64,000 bases of DNA from Bacteroidales bacterium (GTDB lineage: Bacteria; Bacteroidota; Bacteroidia; Bacteroidales; UBA932), in NCBI GenBank assembly GCA_017625535.1, contig JAGAKR010000008.1:1-64000 (forward strand). The letters are read 5' to 3'. A program made the position numbers and the translations under genes. Shown in pieces: positions 25,916-34,495 of the stretch (position 1 is its first letter; the number at the start of each line of letters is the position of its first letter). The notes under the pieces are model-generated. The model was not told where the DNA came from, searched no databases, and saw nothing but the letters and a program-made list of their open reading frames with translations.

Positions 25916-28345
25916 ATGTATATAAGAAATTTTATAACCTTGCTTAAACGCTATACTTCATCTTCATTGTTGAACATTGTGGGTATGGCTGTAGCTTTTG
26001 CTGCAATATATCTTATTGTTGTGCAAGTGAAATTTGATTTGTCATTCAATCGTGTAATACCAAATTCTGAACGTATATACCGGTTGGAGTATCCTTCATG
26101 GTCAAATAACGGGGGTTGGTGGGCAACATGGAACAGGCAGATGCCTGATGCTATGTGTGCGGCATGTCCACAGATAGAGACAGCCGGGTCAATTGATATG
26201 CTGTATAACAGCATGTACCAGGATGAGTATTCTATTGTGCGCAATTCTACAGTAGAGAATCTTACCATTGGAGTAGGTGGTGCCGAGCCTGATGCTTTGG
26301 CTGTATTTCCATTTGAGTTTACGCAGGGAGGATTGGATGGATTCACGCCAGATGATGGAATGATTATTTCTGAAACGGTAGCCAACCGTTTCAATCTTTC
26401 AGTGGGAGACAGACTCACTTATGGCCGAGGAGCAAAAATAAATGCACAAATATCCATCATTGGAATATATAAGGATTTTCCAAAACCATCTACAATGGCT
26501 ATGAGTGAAGGATATGTTTGTATGGCAGAGGCCACTGCTGATGATGAGCAGAGTTGGAATACTACATATTATGTGCTTTTACGTGAGGGGGTATCGGCTG
26601 AAGAGGTAGAAAAACAGATGTATGACTGGCTGGTGGATGATACACGGAAGAGGGGACTGTCGGGAAAAGATGCCCAACTGCAGATTGCCCGTACGACTCC
26701 CCGCCTTACTCCTATTTCAGATTTGTATTTTGCCGATGATACGATGCCTGAATCAATGCACGGCAGTAGAACCACTACTTATACTCTTATTGCAATTGCA
26801 GCGCTGATTCTGGTTATCTCTTTTATCAACTTTGTGAACTTTTTCTTTGCGTTGATTCCAAGCCGTATAAGGGCTGTAAACAATTATAAGATTTTTGGAG
26901 TTACGACTGCCCAGATGCGCTTGAATTTCCTTTTAGAGACAGTAGGGCTTATTGTGGTGGCACTTATTGTTGCTGCAGTAATAGTGGTGTTGTTCAGCGG
27001 TACATGGTTGGCCAATTACATCTCCGCACCGGTATCTATTGTGGAAAATTGGGAGGTTGCTGCATTAATGGCCATCGGCCTTTTGATTTTTGGGATACTT
27101 GTGTCACTATATCCTGCCTGGTACATTACAAGATTCTCACCGGCATTTGTCATTAAAGGAGATTTTTCAGCCTCACGTTCAGGCCGCATCATGCGCTATA
27201 TACTGGTTGGGATACAATACACTATATCCATTACTTTAATTGTTTGTGCATTGTTCATATGGAGACAGCACAAATATATGCTTTCCAGAGATATGGGATT
27301 TGACAAGGAGAATCTTTTGGCGGTGTCAATACCATATGAGGCCGTAAATGCAAAATGGAATTATGATACAGACTATTCAAAGCGTGATGCTGTACTTGAG
27401 CGCCTGAAACAGAATCCCCAGATTAAGGATATTGCTTTAGGACGCGGAAATTTTGTTGCTGCTGACCAAATGCAGTGGAGCCGGCAGATAGAAGATGGCT
27501 CACATCAGGTATTTGATGTTTATGTGGTATCGTGGAATTTCCTTAAAGTAATGGGCATTGATATTATAGAGGGGAGAGATTTCCTGATTTCAGATGACAG
27601 GAGTGAAACTGGTGCCTTAATTTTCAATAAGACTGCAGCCAGAGATTTGGGAATAACAACTGAAACAACAATTAATGGACATATGGAAAATGAAACTACA
27701 CCTGTAGTTGGCATATGTGAGGATTTCAACTTCCAGCCTGCGCAGTACAATATCAATCCTTATGCCTTTCTTGTTTTTGGCAAGCATTCCTGGGATATAC
27801 CAAGACATGCCTATGTCCGTACCAATGCTGGAGCAGAAATTGCTCAGATAAGGGAATATATCAGGAACTCAATAATGGAGATGTCACCTGATTCAGATCC
27901 GGAGAAGATAAAGATAAAATTCTTTGATGAGGAACTGGAATTCGTTTACCAGCGTGAAGACAAACTGTCGGTACTTATTACATTGTTCTCACTATTGTCA
28001 ATTGTAATATCCATTATAGGGGTGTTCGGTTTGGTGCTGTTTGAGACACAATACAGCCGCAGGGAAATAGGTATCAGGAGAGTGTACGGTGCTTCTGTGG
28101 GGGGAATCCTGCAACTGTTCAACCGCAAGTATATACAAATAGTTGTAATTTGTTCGGCAGTGGCAATACCTGCAAGTCATTATATCATTTCCGGCTGGAT
28201 GCAGCAATATGTTTATCGCACAACTATGTCATGGTGGGTATATGCAGTGGCAGTAGGTGCCATTCTGTTGATTACAATCTTTACTGTAGCTATCCGTTCA
28301 TGGAGTGCAGCAAACGAGAATCCTACAAATTCAATAATGCATTGA
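25916..28345 (+). CDS. MacB/FtsX-type ABC transporter permease (second copy)
   Basis: 809 aa with the same double FtsX/MacB_PCD layout as the preceding gene: first membrane segment LLNIVGMAVAFAAIYLIVVQ, and matching motifs such as IPSRIRAVNNYKIFG versus VPRRIRAVNTQKILG. The two are diverged tandem duplicates or obligate heteromeric partners. It starts 48 nt after the first and is probably cotranscribed. No ATPase is encoded nearby. Confidence 0.87.
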   Translation: MYIRNFITLLKRYTSSSLLNIVGMAVAFAAIYLIVVQVKFDLSFNRVIPNSERIYRLEYPSWSNNGGWWATWNRQMPDAMCAACPQIETAGSIDMLYNSMYQDEYSIVRNSTVENLTIGVGGAEPDALAVFPFEFTQGGLDGFTPDDGMIISETVANRFNLSVGDRLTYGRGAKINAQISIIGIYKDFPKPSTMAMSEGYVCMAEATADDEQSWNTTYYVLLREGVSAEEVEKQMYDWLVDDTRKRGLSGKDAQLQIARTTPRLTPISDLYFADDTMPESMHGSRTTTYTLIAIAALILVISFINFVNFFFALIPSRIRAVNNYKIFGVTTAQMRLNFLLETVGLIVVALIVAAVIVVLFSGTWLANYISAPVSIVENWEVAALMAIGLLIFGILVSLYPAWYITRFSPAFVIKGDFSASRSGRIMRYILVGIQYTISITLIVCALFIWRQHKYMLSRDMGFDKENLLAVSIPYEAVNAKWNYDTDYSKRDAVLERLKQNPQIKDIALGRGNFVAADQMQWSRQIEDGSHQVFDVYVVSWNFLKVMGIDIIEGRDFLISDDRSETGALIFNKTAARDLGITTETTINGHMENETTPVVGICEDFNFQPAQYNINPYAFLVFGKHSWDIPRHAYVRTNAGAEIAQIREYIRNSIMEMSPDSDPEKIKIKFFDEELEFVYQREDKLSVLITLFSLLSIVISIIGVFGLVLFETQYSRREIGIRRVYGASVGGILQLFNRKYIQIVVICSAVAIPASHYIISGWMQQYVYRTTMSWWVYAVAVGAILLITIFTVAIRSWSAANENPTNSIMH

Positions 28346-28446
28346 TGAACAATATGAGTTTCTGCAAGAAATCTAGTTTAAAGGGGCAGTAATTGCGGAT
28401 TTTGCACGTTTATTGTAAATGAAGAGAAATCAAAAAGAGTGACATT

Positions 28447-28800
28447 ATGAAACAATTTACTCAAATCTTATTATTGGCAATAGCCTTCATCTTCACAAGC
28501 TGCTTTGAAAAAGAGCCAAAAGACAAGATTGAAGAGGTTACAATGTATGTTTCTCACGAAACAGGTATATATTATGGAATGTTGTCCTCGCCGGTAGAAG
28601 GAATGCTCATAAAAGAAGAAGGATGGAAAGATTGGGAAAGCAGACCGTTTCAGGAGATTAGTGGTTTTGAATATATAAAGGGCCATAAATACACATTGCT
28701 GGTAGAGAAAACAACTCTGGCCAATCCTCCAATGGATGCTTCCAATGTGAAATATAAACTCATTTCTATAGTGGAGCAGATACCTGTGGGTAACCGATAA
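28447..28800 (+). CDS. DUF4377 lipoprotein
   Basis: 117 aa. Lipoprotein signal LLLAIAFIFTSC, then a single DUF4377 domain: YVSHETGIYYG, a short middle, ISGFEYIKGHKYTLLVEKT and NPPMDASNVKYKLISIVEQ. DUF4377 is often found next to META/HslJ heat-shock-like domains and is presumed to be envelope-located. Function unknown. Confidence 0.82.
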   Translation: MKQFTQILLLAIAFIFTSCFEKEPKDKIEEVTMYVSHETGIYYGMLSSPVEGMLIKEEGWKDWESRPFQEISGFEYIKGHKYTLLVEKTTLANPPMDASNVKYKLISIVEQIPVGNR

Positions 28801-28884
28801 ATCAGTAATTGAACCCGTAAACTGGTATTGAAAAATATTCAATTCTGTAATTTAGAAATCATATTCAAAATAACATCTAAAAAC

Positions 28885-29784
28885 ATGAGACGCTTTCTAT
28901 TATTACTTGTAGCAATACTGATTACTTTGCAATCATACGGTATTATTCCCGACAGAAAATATATCAGGTTACCTCAAGAAAGGGGACTTGTATACAAGAA
29001 CTTGCCAGTGGAAACCAAAGACGGCTACAAGATAGAGACCTGGTTCTTTCCTGCACAAGATATGCCCGATTATAAAGCAGGGCAAAAAAAGATGTTGCCG
29101 TATAAGACCAAAGACAACAAAAAAAGGCCAACTCTCATCATATGCAATGGAGATGCCGGTAACATGTCATACATGCAAATAGATTTGGCTGCTGTATATG
29201 CTGCAAACGGCTATAATGTTGTTACATTTGACTGGCGCGGCTTTGGGAACAGTTCCCAATTTGAGATGAACAAGGATTATCTCTGCTATACAGAAATGCT
29301 CCTGGATTATGCCGCTGTCATCAAAACTGTAGCAAAACAGCCTGAAGTGGACAAAAAGGAAATCTTCCTGCTGGGGTGGTCCACTGGTGCATATCTAAGT
29401 ATGATTACAGCACACAACAGCAGAAATGTGAAAGGATGTATTCTGCTGGGAACTCCATCATCATTTGAAGATGTAATTCCCCAACTTGTAAAAGTTCATC
29501 CAAAAGGAAAAACAGCAGCCAACCTTGTTGTTCCCGATAATTTTCAAAAAAATCAGATGCCATTTCATATTGCCCCAAAATTCAGGAAATCTGTATTCTT
29601 GATTGTCGGGAAGAATGACGACAGGACCCCAGTCTGGATGTCTGAAAAGATCTACAACGCATTGCCGGAAAAGGTGGATAAAAAGCTATCTGTTTATGAT
29701 AATGCCGGGCATGGTGGCAATCAATCTCCTATGGTAGTGGATTTTGAACGGTGGATGAAAGAGACACTGGATTTTATGGAATAA
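28885..29784 (+). CDS. Secreted alpha/beta hydrolase
   Basis: 299 aa from ATG 28885, giving signal peptide RRFLLLLVAILITLQSYG; the 19 codons upstream in frame are not signal-like. The alpha/beta-hydrolase triad is visible: nucleophile Ser in GWSTG, Asp in VGKNDDRTP and His in NAGHGG. The oxyanion motif is ICNGDAGNMS. It is likely an esterase or peptidase-like hydrolase of the periplasm. It follows the DUF4377 gene on the same strand. Confidence 0.85.
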   Translation: MRRFLLLLVAILITLQSYGIIPDRKYIRLPQERGLVYKNLPVETKDGYKIETWFFPAQDMPDYKAGQKKMLPYKTKDNKKRPTLIICNGDAGNMSYMQIDLAAVYAANGYNVVTFDWRGFGNSSQFEMNKDYLCYTEMLLDYAAVIKTVAKQPEVDKKEIFLLGWSTGAYLSMITAHNSRNVKGCILLGTPSSFEDVIPQLVKVHPKGKTAANLVVPDNFQKNQMPFHIAPKFRKSVFLIVGKNDDRTPVWMSEKIYNALPEKVDKKLSVYDNAGHGGNQSPMVVDFERWMKETLDFME

Positions 29785-29896
29785 ATGAAATTTGAGCAGT
29801 TCCTGCAATTCCAGTAATTAAATCTTATTATATTAACCTAACCCAAAAATAAACTTCCTGCTGATTTTAATCATATTATTTACACTGGAGTTTACT

Positions 29897-30109
29897 TTAA
29901 TAAAGGGACTCATATAATGCAACTGGTCCCAAATGCCACAATTTAGTCTCTTCCTTCTCCAATTGCTTGTACAGGTCAGACTTATAAAGAGTTTCTATAG
30001 CTTCAGTTATAGAAACCCCTTTATCCTCCACCATCAACATTGCCAACCAACTGATTTTGGAAGGGAGAAGCAGATATAAATTATCTTGAGTAATATTCAG
30101 GTTCATCAT
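29897..30109 (-). CDS. DUF3791 protein (downstream copy)
   Basis: 70 aa. LLLPSKISWLAMLMVEDKGV and TEAIETLYKSDLYKQLEKEE match the DUF3791 pattern of a small helical protein. Its start overlaps the DUF3990 stop by 4 nt (30106-30109), so it is coupled to the middle gene. In DUF3791-DUF3990 loci these small proteins are candidates for the antitoxin or a regulator. Confidence 0.75.
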   Translation of the reverse strand: MMNLNITQDNLYLLLPSKISWLAMLMVEDKGVSITEAIETLYKSDLYKQLEKEETKLWHLGPVALYESLY

Positions 30110-30591
30110 AATTTTACCTCCTCCGCTTGTATAAAATTCAATAATTTAAGAGAACGCTCAGTATGAAATAAAAACTGATCAACAAGTTTATATGTTTTAA
30201 GCTCTTTAATAAGAGTTGCCTTATCAATCAATCTTCCCTCATAGAGAGCAAATGCAGCATAAACTCTATCATTTGCAACCGGCCCATAAACTACATCATA
30301 ATCGTGGGTAAAATTTTTAATAGTACGATTACTCATCACAAAGTCAACCCATTCTTCTGAAGGTCCATCAAAAAAGAGAATATTCAAATTACTTTTCTCT
30401 TTTTGGTCATATTCATAAATATTAATATAACCACTGTCTGATTTACTTTCAGCGATTCTACGCTTCACCCAAGAAACTGCCTGATCATATGAGGATGTTG
30501 CATAGAAGCCAACTCCATAATCTAAAGTTCTGTTGGGTTTGCGAATTTCAGGGGCTTTTACAATGTCCAAACTCCCATGATAAATTTTCAT
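30106..30591 (-). CDS. DUF3990 protein, ADP-ribosyltransferase-like candidate toxin
   Basis: 161 aa. The N-terminus MKIYHGSLDIVKAPEI, followed by TLDYGVGFYATSSYDQAVSW, matches DUF3990. HG and YGVGFYAT resemble the NAD-binding first motif and STS-like strand of ADP-ribosyltransferases. Neighbours are two DUF3791 proteins in one operon (3 nt and a 4-nt overlap). A toxin role is inferred from context; an antiphage function is possible. Confidence 0.8.
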   Translation of the reverse strand: MKIYHGSLDIVKAPEIRKPNRTLDYGVGFYATSSYDQAVSWVKRRIAESKSDSGYINIYEYDQKEKSNLNILFFDGPSEEWVDFVMSNRTIKNFTHDYDVVYGPVANDRVYAAFALYEGRLIDKATLIKELKTYKLVDQFLFHTERSLKLLNFIQAEEVKL

Positions 30592-30594
30592 ATC

Positions 30595-30807
30595 CTACCT
30601 CCTCTTCTCAATAAATTCATCTATATCTTCCAGCAACCACTGATAACTTTGCGTATGTAGAATATCAAAATGATCTTTCAGATAATCCAGAACACCAAAT
30701 TTTACAAATATATCCAGGACCTCTGCTCCCGACAACCCTTTAGCTTTCTTGTATTGCTCTATACAGAATGATATAAAGTATGCTATGTCCTTATCCTTAT
30801 TATTCAT
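30595..30807 (-). CDS. DUF3791 protein (upstream copy)
   Basis: 70 aa from ATG 30807 (MNNKDKDIAYFISFCIEQYK); a TTG-initiated extension of eight residues lies inside the palindromic operator and is rejected. SGAEVLDIFVKFGVLDYLKD and YQWLLEDIDEFI complete the DUF3791 signature. It is the first gene of the three-gene module, with a 25-bp palindrome just upstream (30810-30834). Confidence 0.8.
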   Translation of the reverse strand: MNNKDKDIAYFISFCIEQYKKAKGLSGAEVLDIFVKFGVLDYLKDHFDILHTQSYQWLLEDIDEFIEKRR

Positions 30808-30809
30808 AA

Positions 30810-30834
30810 TTTTTGATGTTAATAACATCAAAAA
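30810..30834. promoter_or_regulatory. 25-bp palindrome upstream of the DUF3791-DUF3990 module
   Basis: TTTTTGATGTT (30810-30820) and AACATCAAAAA (30824-30834) are perfect 11-bp arms around AAT. The palindrome ends 2 nt before the start codon at 30805-30807. The position fits autoregulation by an antitoxin-type DNA binder. Confidence 0.7.
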
Positions 30835-30860
30835 ATCTTATAAAGTTATAAAATAAAACA

Positions 30861-30890
30861 AAAAAAGCATCCAATTTTGGATGCTTTTTT
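30861..30890. terminator. Bidirectional terminator after tRNA-Arg
   Basis: AAAAAAGCATCCA pairs with TGGATGCTTTTTT around ATTT. It terminates the leftward rplS-tRNA transcript; the A-run on the other side allows it to act in both directions. Confidence 0.8.
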
Positions 30891-30891
30891 G

Positions 30892-30965
30892 TGACCCCGA
30901 CAGGATTCAAACCTGTAACCTTTTGATCCGTAGTCAAATGCTCTATTCAGTTGAGCTACGGGGCC
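30892..30965 (-). tRNA. tRNA-Arg(ACG)
   Basis: 74 nt on the minus strand. The acceptor stem GGCCCCG pairs with CGGGGTC. The anticodon arm is TTTGA-CTACGGA-TCAAA with anticodon ACG, and the T arm has ACAGG-TTTGAAT-CCTGT. No CCA is encoded. Its 3-prime half (30892-30929) is repeated almost exactly, in inverted orientation, inside nadD at 40136-40173. Confidence 0.93.
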
Positions 30966-30979
30966 GATATGTAAGCTGA

Positions 30980-31348
30980 TTACTCAGCTTTGTTTCCACC
31001 GAAAGTGCGCTCTTTGATACGAGCTTTCTTACCGGTTAGATTTCTTAGGTAGAAAATTCTTGCTCTTCTTACTTTACCACGTTTCTCAAGAACGATTGAC
31101 TCAATGAATGGAGAAGCAAAAGGGAAAATTCTCTCTACGCCTACACCGTTTGAAACTTTTCTGATAGTGAAAGTCTCGGTTGAGCCCTGACCTCTTCTCT
31201 GGATAACTACTCCGCGGAATTTCTGAAGTCTCTCTTTGTCACCCTCTTTAATTTTGTAGGTAACTGTAAGTGTATCACCTGCTCTGAATTCTGGATACTC
31301 TTTTTTCTCGCCGGCCATTGCCTGCTCTGCAATCTTAATTAAATCCAT
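30980..31348 (-). CDS. rplS: 50S ribosomal protein L19
   Basis: 122 aa from ATG 31348 (MDLIKIAEQ), the usual L19 start; the longer frame adds nine codons without homology. Typical motifs are [33 protein letters not shown] and [20 protein letters not shown]. It sits at the 30S-50S interface. It is transcribed from a canonical promoter at 31436-31466 and is followed 14 nt later by tRNA-Arg. Confidence 0.97.
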   Translation of the reverse strand: MDLIKIAEQAMAGEKKEYPEFRAGDTLTVTYKIKEGDKERLQKFRGVVIQRRGQGSTETFTIRKVSNGVGVERIFPFASPFIESIVLEKRGKVRRARIFYLRNLTGKKARIKERTFGGNKAE

Positions 31349-31435
31349 TTCAATTAAATTTTTTAAGTGCAACATTACACCTTAAAAAACCATATTGCAG
31401 GTGCTTGTAAGAGGTTGCTTTATTTTTAGTGGGTG

Positions 31436-31466
31436 CAAAGGTAGGAATTAATTTTAATTCCGCAAA
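31436..31466 (-). promoter_or_regulatory. Canonical Bacteroidota promoter of rplS
   Basis: Minus-strand -33 TTTG (31463-31466), 19 bp, -7 TACCTTTG (31436-31443): an exact consensus match. The leader to ATG 31348 is about 80 nt. Confidence 0.85.
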
Positions 31467-31545
31467 TTTTTCTTCAAAAATTTATCAGCAACAAGAACTG
31501 GACAGCCACATACCTGCCCAGCTGATCAGTTTTGTCCGGAAAAAA

Positions 31546-32673
31546 CTAACGCACCCCTCCGGCCTTGTACAGCGCCCCGCCAATGCAGTTATACCTTGCA
31601 CCGGTTACAGAACTCATGCAGTTTGGCTCGTCCACAACATACAGAGCACCAAGGAAGGCAAATATCAGGGCCTCCTTGAAGTTGATTGTAAGTTTGTCGG
31701 GAACAAAATATTCACACTGAGGGGCATTGGCCTGCATCCTCTCCACAAGGAATTTGTTCAATGCTCCGCCTCCGGTAAGGAGTACCCGGCCTCCTGCAAT
31801 GTTGCGGGAGATCTGCTGGGCCACGTGTTCACAGAAGGTGCAGAGCAGGTCTGCACGGGAAAGGCCGTATGAATCCAGCAGAGGGAACACCTCTTTTTCC
31901 ACCCACTCCCTGGCAAGGGATTTGGGCCCCTCCTGGGTATAGAACGGCAAGTTGTTCAAGGCATCCAGCAACTCTGAGCATACAGATCCGCTGCGGGCAA
32001 GTTCTCCATCTTTATCGTACTCCTGTCCTATCTGCCTCATATAATGGTTCATCACATAGTTTACAGGTGAGATGTCGTATGCAATGCGGGTGGCCACACG
32101 TGAACCGTCGGGACCCTCTTTATAACTTTCAGAAGAGATGTTTGAGAAGCCTCCCATATTCAGACAATAGTCAAAATCCCCAAATAGGTTCCTGTCACCA
32201 ATTGGTACCAGAGGAGCCCCCTGGCCGTGCAGGGCAACATCTGTGGTACGGAAGTCACATACGCAGTCAACACCGGTCTCTGCTGCAATGCCAGCACCTG
32301 AGCCTATCTGTGTTGTAAAGCGCAATGCCGGCTGGTGGAATACGGTTGAGCCGTGGGAAGCCACAAAATGGGGCTGTATGCCGTGGCGGTCTATGAATGC
32401 CTTCACCCTCTCACCCAGGTAAATGCCGTAATCTGAATTGAGAAGTGCATAATCCAGAGCACTCATATTCTGGGCAGTTGCCAATTTGTGCTTCAGTTCA
32501 TCAGAATACCCTTCATCCTCTGCAATAAGGATATTGTACTCCCATTTTCCCCCAACTTTCTTGAACTCCACATAGCAGATGTCCAGGCCGTCCAATGATG
32601 TGCCGGACATGAGCCCTATTACCCTTATTCCCTCTTCTGCGCTGTAATGCAGACCTGTAGATGTTGTTGCCAT
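31546..32673 (-). CDS. anmK: Anhydro-N-acetylmuramic acid kinase
   Basis: 375 aa. VIGLMSGTSLDGLDICYVEF is the ATP-binding start of AnmK, and VASHGSTVFHQP, LNMGGFSNIS and RVLLTGGGALNKFLVERM are further family motifs. It converts anhydro-MurNAc from turned-over peptidoglycan to MurNAc-6-phosphate. It lies 30 nt downstream of an M23 peptidase gene, so the operon joins wall hydrolysis with recycling. The MurNAc-kinase-like and MurU-like genes at 55.5-57.7 kb suggest a second recycling branch. Confidence 0.94.
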   Translation of the reverse strand: MATTSTGLHYSAEEGIRVIGLMSGTSLDGLDICYVEFKKVGGKWEYNILIAEDEGYSDELKHKLATAQNMSALDYALLNSDYGIYLGERVKAFIDRHGIQPHFVASHGSTVFHQPALRFTTQIGSGAGIAAETGVDCVCDFRTTDVALHGQGAPLVPIGDRNLFGDFDYCLNMGGFSNISSESYKEGPDGSRVATRIAYDISPVNYVMNHYMRQIGQEYDKDGELARSGSVCSELLDALNNLPFYTQEGPKSLAREWVEKEVFPLLDSYGLSRADLLCTFCEHVAQQISRNIAGGRVLLTGGGALNKFLVERMQANAPQCEYFVPDKLTINFKEALIFAFLGALYVVDEPNCMSSVTGARYNCIGGALYKAGGVR

Positions 32674-32703
32674 ATATGTAATGTTTTTAAGTGTTTCCAG
32701 AAA

Positions 32704-34443
32704 TTACCACACAAAATTGCGTTTCACCCTTGCCACATTCCCGCAATTGTCCTCCAGTTCGAACACAAGAGAATGCTTTGTACCCTTCTTTATCCGGGCA
32801 TGCTGCAGCGGCACAATAACCCTCCTTGTCTTTGCATCGTGCTCTGCCAGAACCCAGTGGCCGTCAATTTCCACCCTGTATCCTTTTACTCCCGACAAAT
32901 TATCCCTTATCCTGAATACCAATGAATTCCCCTTTACGGCAGCATTGTTTGCCAGAGTGGAGGTTATCTGCGGAGGGACCATATCCACAGCCACAGTGAA
33001 ACTTCCCAATGAGAGGACATCTGCACTCATCATCCTGCTCTGTGGGTCATATTTTCCCCCTGCATACCCAAGTTTTCCCCCAGCATACACGTATGCCAGG
33101 AAGGCCTTTGAAACAAGACTGTCGGGAAGATTGCACTCTACCCCAACCGACACTGCGCTACGGAGGGCAACCCTGCTGCTCCCTGCATTCCATACCGGTG
33201 CAAACGGGGTAACCCTCTGCTCCAGGGTATCTATGTGCATAAAAATATTGTTGTATAAAACACCCAAAGGCATCCCCAACTTGAACCCTTTCCTGCTGTA
33301 CAGGTTAGGAAGGAACCAGATTGCCGCATTCTCCTTAAGGGTGTCCTGGATCTTGCCAATATACAGCGAGTCCACCCTCTTTACGGTATAACTCCTTACC
33401 GCACGGTTGTGCTCTATATCCTTAACCTCCACCTTAACCTTGTGCTTCAAGGTGTCCTGCAGTGTTATTACTCCGTAATTCTTGTGCTGTATCCTGTCCT
33501 GCAGCAGGTTTCCCGGCTCCACATAACTCTTTACATATGTTCTGCCGCGTACCACCTTCTGTTTGAACTCAATGAGGGAATTAATGTCCCTGCCCCAGGC
33601 CGACGGCACCTCGCCCAAAGTGAAATGGTAGATAAGGTCATCATCCAGATACACCTTGTACTCATTTACAGCAAGTTTTGCATTTGTCCCCTCCTGCTTG
33701 TCCACTGCATCTATACATATGTAAGAGTGTTCCGGAAGGTTTATTGCCCCGTTCTTGGGCATACCTATATAGTAACTTTCAGGAATCCCCTTGCTGTGCT
33801 CCAGCCCATAGAAAAGTATATTGTTGAAAATTGGAGGGGTTTTGTCGGGAATATCAAGATACCCCCTTGCAAAGGCATTTGTGCAGAGATTCTCCCCATC
33901 CCTTATTTCAAAATGGAGGTGTGGTCCTCCCGACGAACCTGTGTTGCCCGCCTTGCCTATATACTGCCCCTTTTCCACAGGGAACTGCTCGGGTGAAAGG
34001 GCAATGTCCTGCCTGAAACTCTCCTGCTCATACTGTCTTTCCCTTACAAACTCCGCTATCTCATCTGCAAAACAGTGCATATGCCCATAAACGGTCATAT
34101 ACCCGTTGGGATGTGTTATGTAAAGGGCATTTCCGTATCCCGACGGGCCTACTGTAATCCTTGAGACATACCCCTGCGCCGCCGCATAAATTGGAGCACC
34201 CACAACTCCCCCTACCCTAAAATCTATCCCTGAATGGAAATGGTTGCTGCGCAACTCTCCGTAATTTCCCGAAAGGCTCATAGGTACCGCCAGAGGGTAG
34301 CGGAACGATACAGTCGTGTCTTGATTGTACTTGTAGTCGTGTCTCGATTGTGCGTGCAGTCGTGTCTCGACTTCACCAAAAAAAGAGAGGGCAACAATAC
34401 CGGAAAGCATCATTACCCTCTTTAAAATATGTTTGAATTTCAT
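32704..34443 (-). CDS. M23 (LytM) peptidase with C-terminal beta domains
   Basis: 579 aa exported protein. The LytM domain (about 50-190) has zinc motifs HSGIDFRVGG (His, Asp) and GPHLHFEIRDGE (HxH). Large beta-rich regions follow (about 200-579), without a named family. It probably cleaves peptidoglycan cross-links. Residues 25-47, directly after the signal peptide, are encoded by three tandem 23-bp repeats (34303-34371) like those upstream of dnaK, so this stretch (EVETRLHAQSRHDYKYNQDT) arose from a repeat element. Confidence 0.9.
   Translation of the reverse strand: MKFKHILKRVMMLSGIVALSFFGEVETRLHAQSRHDYKYNQDTTVSFRYPLAVPMSLSGNYGELRSNHFHSGIDFRVGGVVGAPIYAAAQGYVSRITVGPSGYGNALYITHPNGYMTVYGHMHCFADEIAEFVRERQYEQESFRQDIALSPEQFPVEKGQYIGKAGNTGSSGGPHLHFEIRDGENLCTNAFARGYLDIPDKTPPIFNNILFYGLEHSKGIPESYYIGMPKNGAINLPEHSYICIDAVDKQEGTNAKLAVNEYKVYLDDDLIYHFTLGEVPSAWGRDINSLIEFKQKVVRGRTYVKSYVEPGNLLQDRIQHKNYGVITLQDTLKHKVKVEVKDIEHNRAVRSYTVKRVDSLYIGKIQDTLKENAAIWFLPNLYSRKGFKLGMPLGVLYNNIFMHIDTLEQRVTPFAPVWNAGSSRVALRSAVSVGVECNLPDSLVSKAFLAYVYAGGKLGYAGGKYDPQSRMMSADVLSLGSFTVAVDMVPPQITSTLANNAAVKGNSLVFRIRDNLSGVKGYRVEIDGHWVLAEHDAKTRRVIVPLQHARIKKGTKHSLVFELEDNCGNVARVKRNFVW
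34303..34371. repeat. R3 element inside the M23 peptidase gene: three 23-bp units
   Basis: Cores GTCGTGTC start at 34313, 34336 and 34359, exactly 23 bp apart. Read on the minus strand, the units match the three 23-bp units upstream of dnaK (43343-43411), with shared core GACACGACT. As 23 is not a multiple of 3, the three units are translated in three different frames. Confidence 0.8.
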
Positions 34444-34495
34444 ATAGGGATACCGCTTTATTATTTTGCGAATATACCACTATTTATGAAAATAT

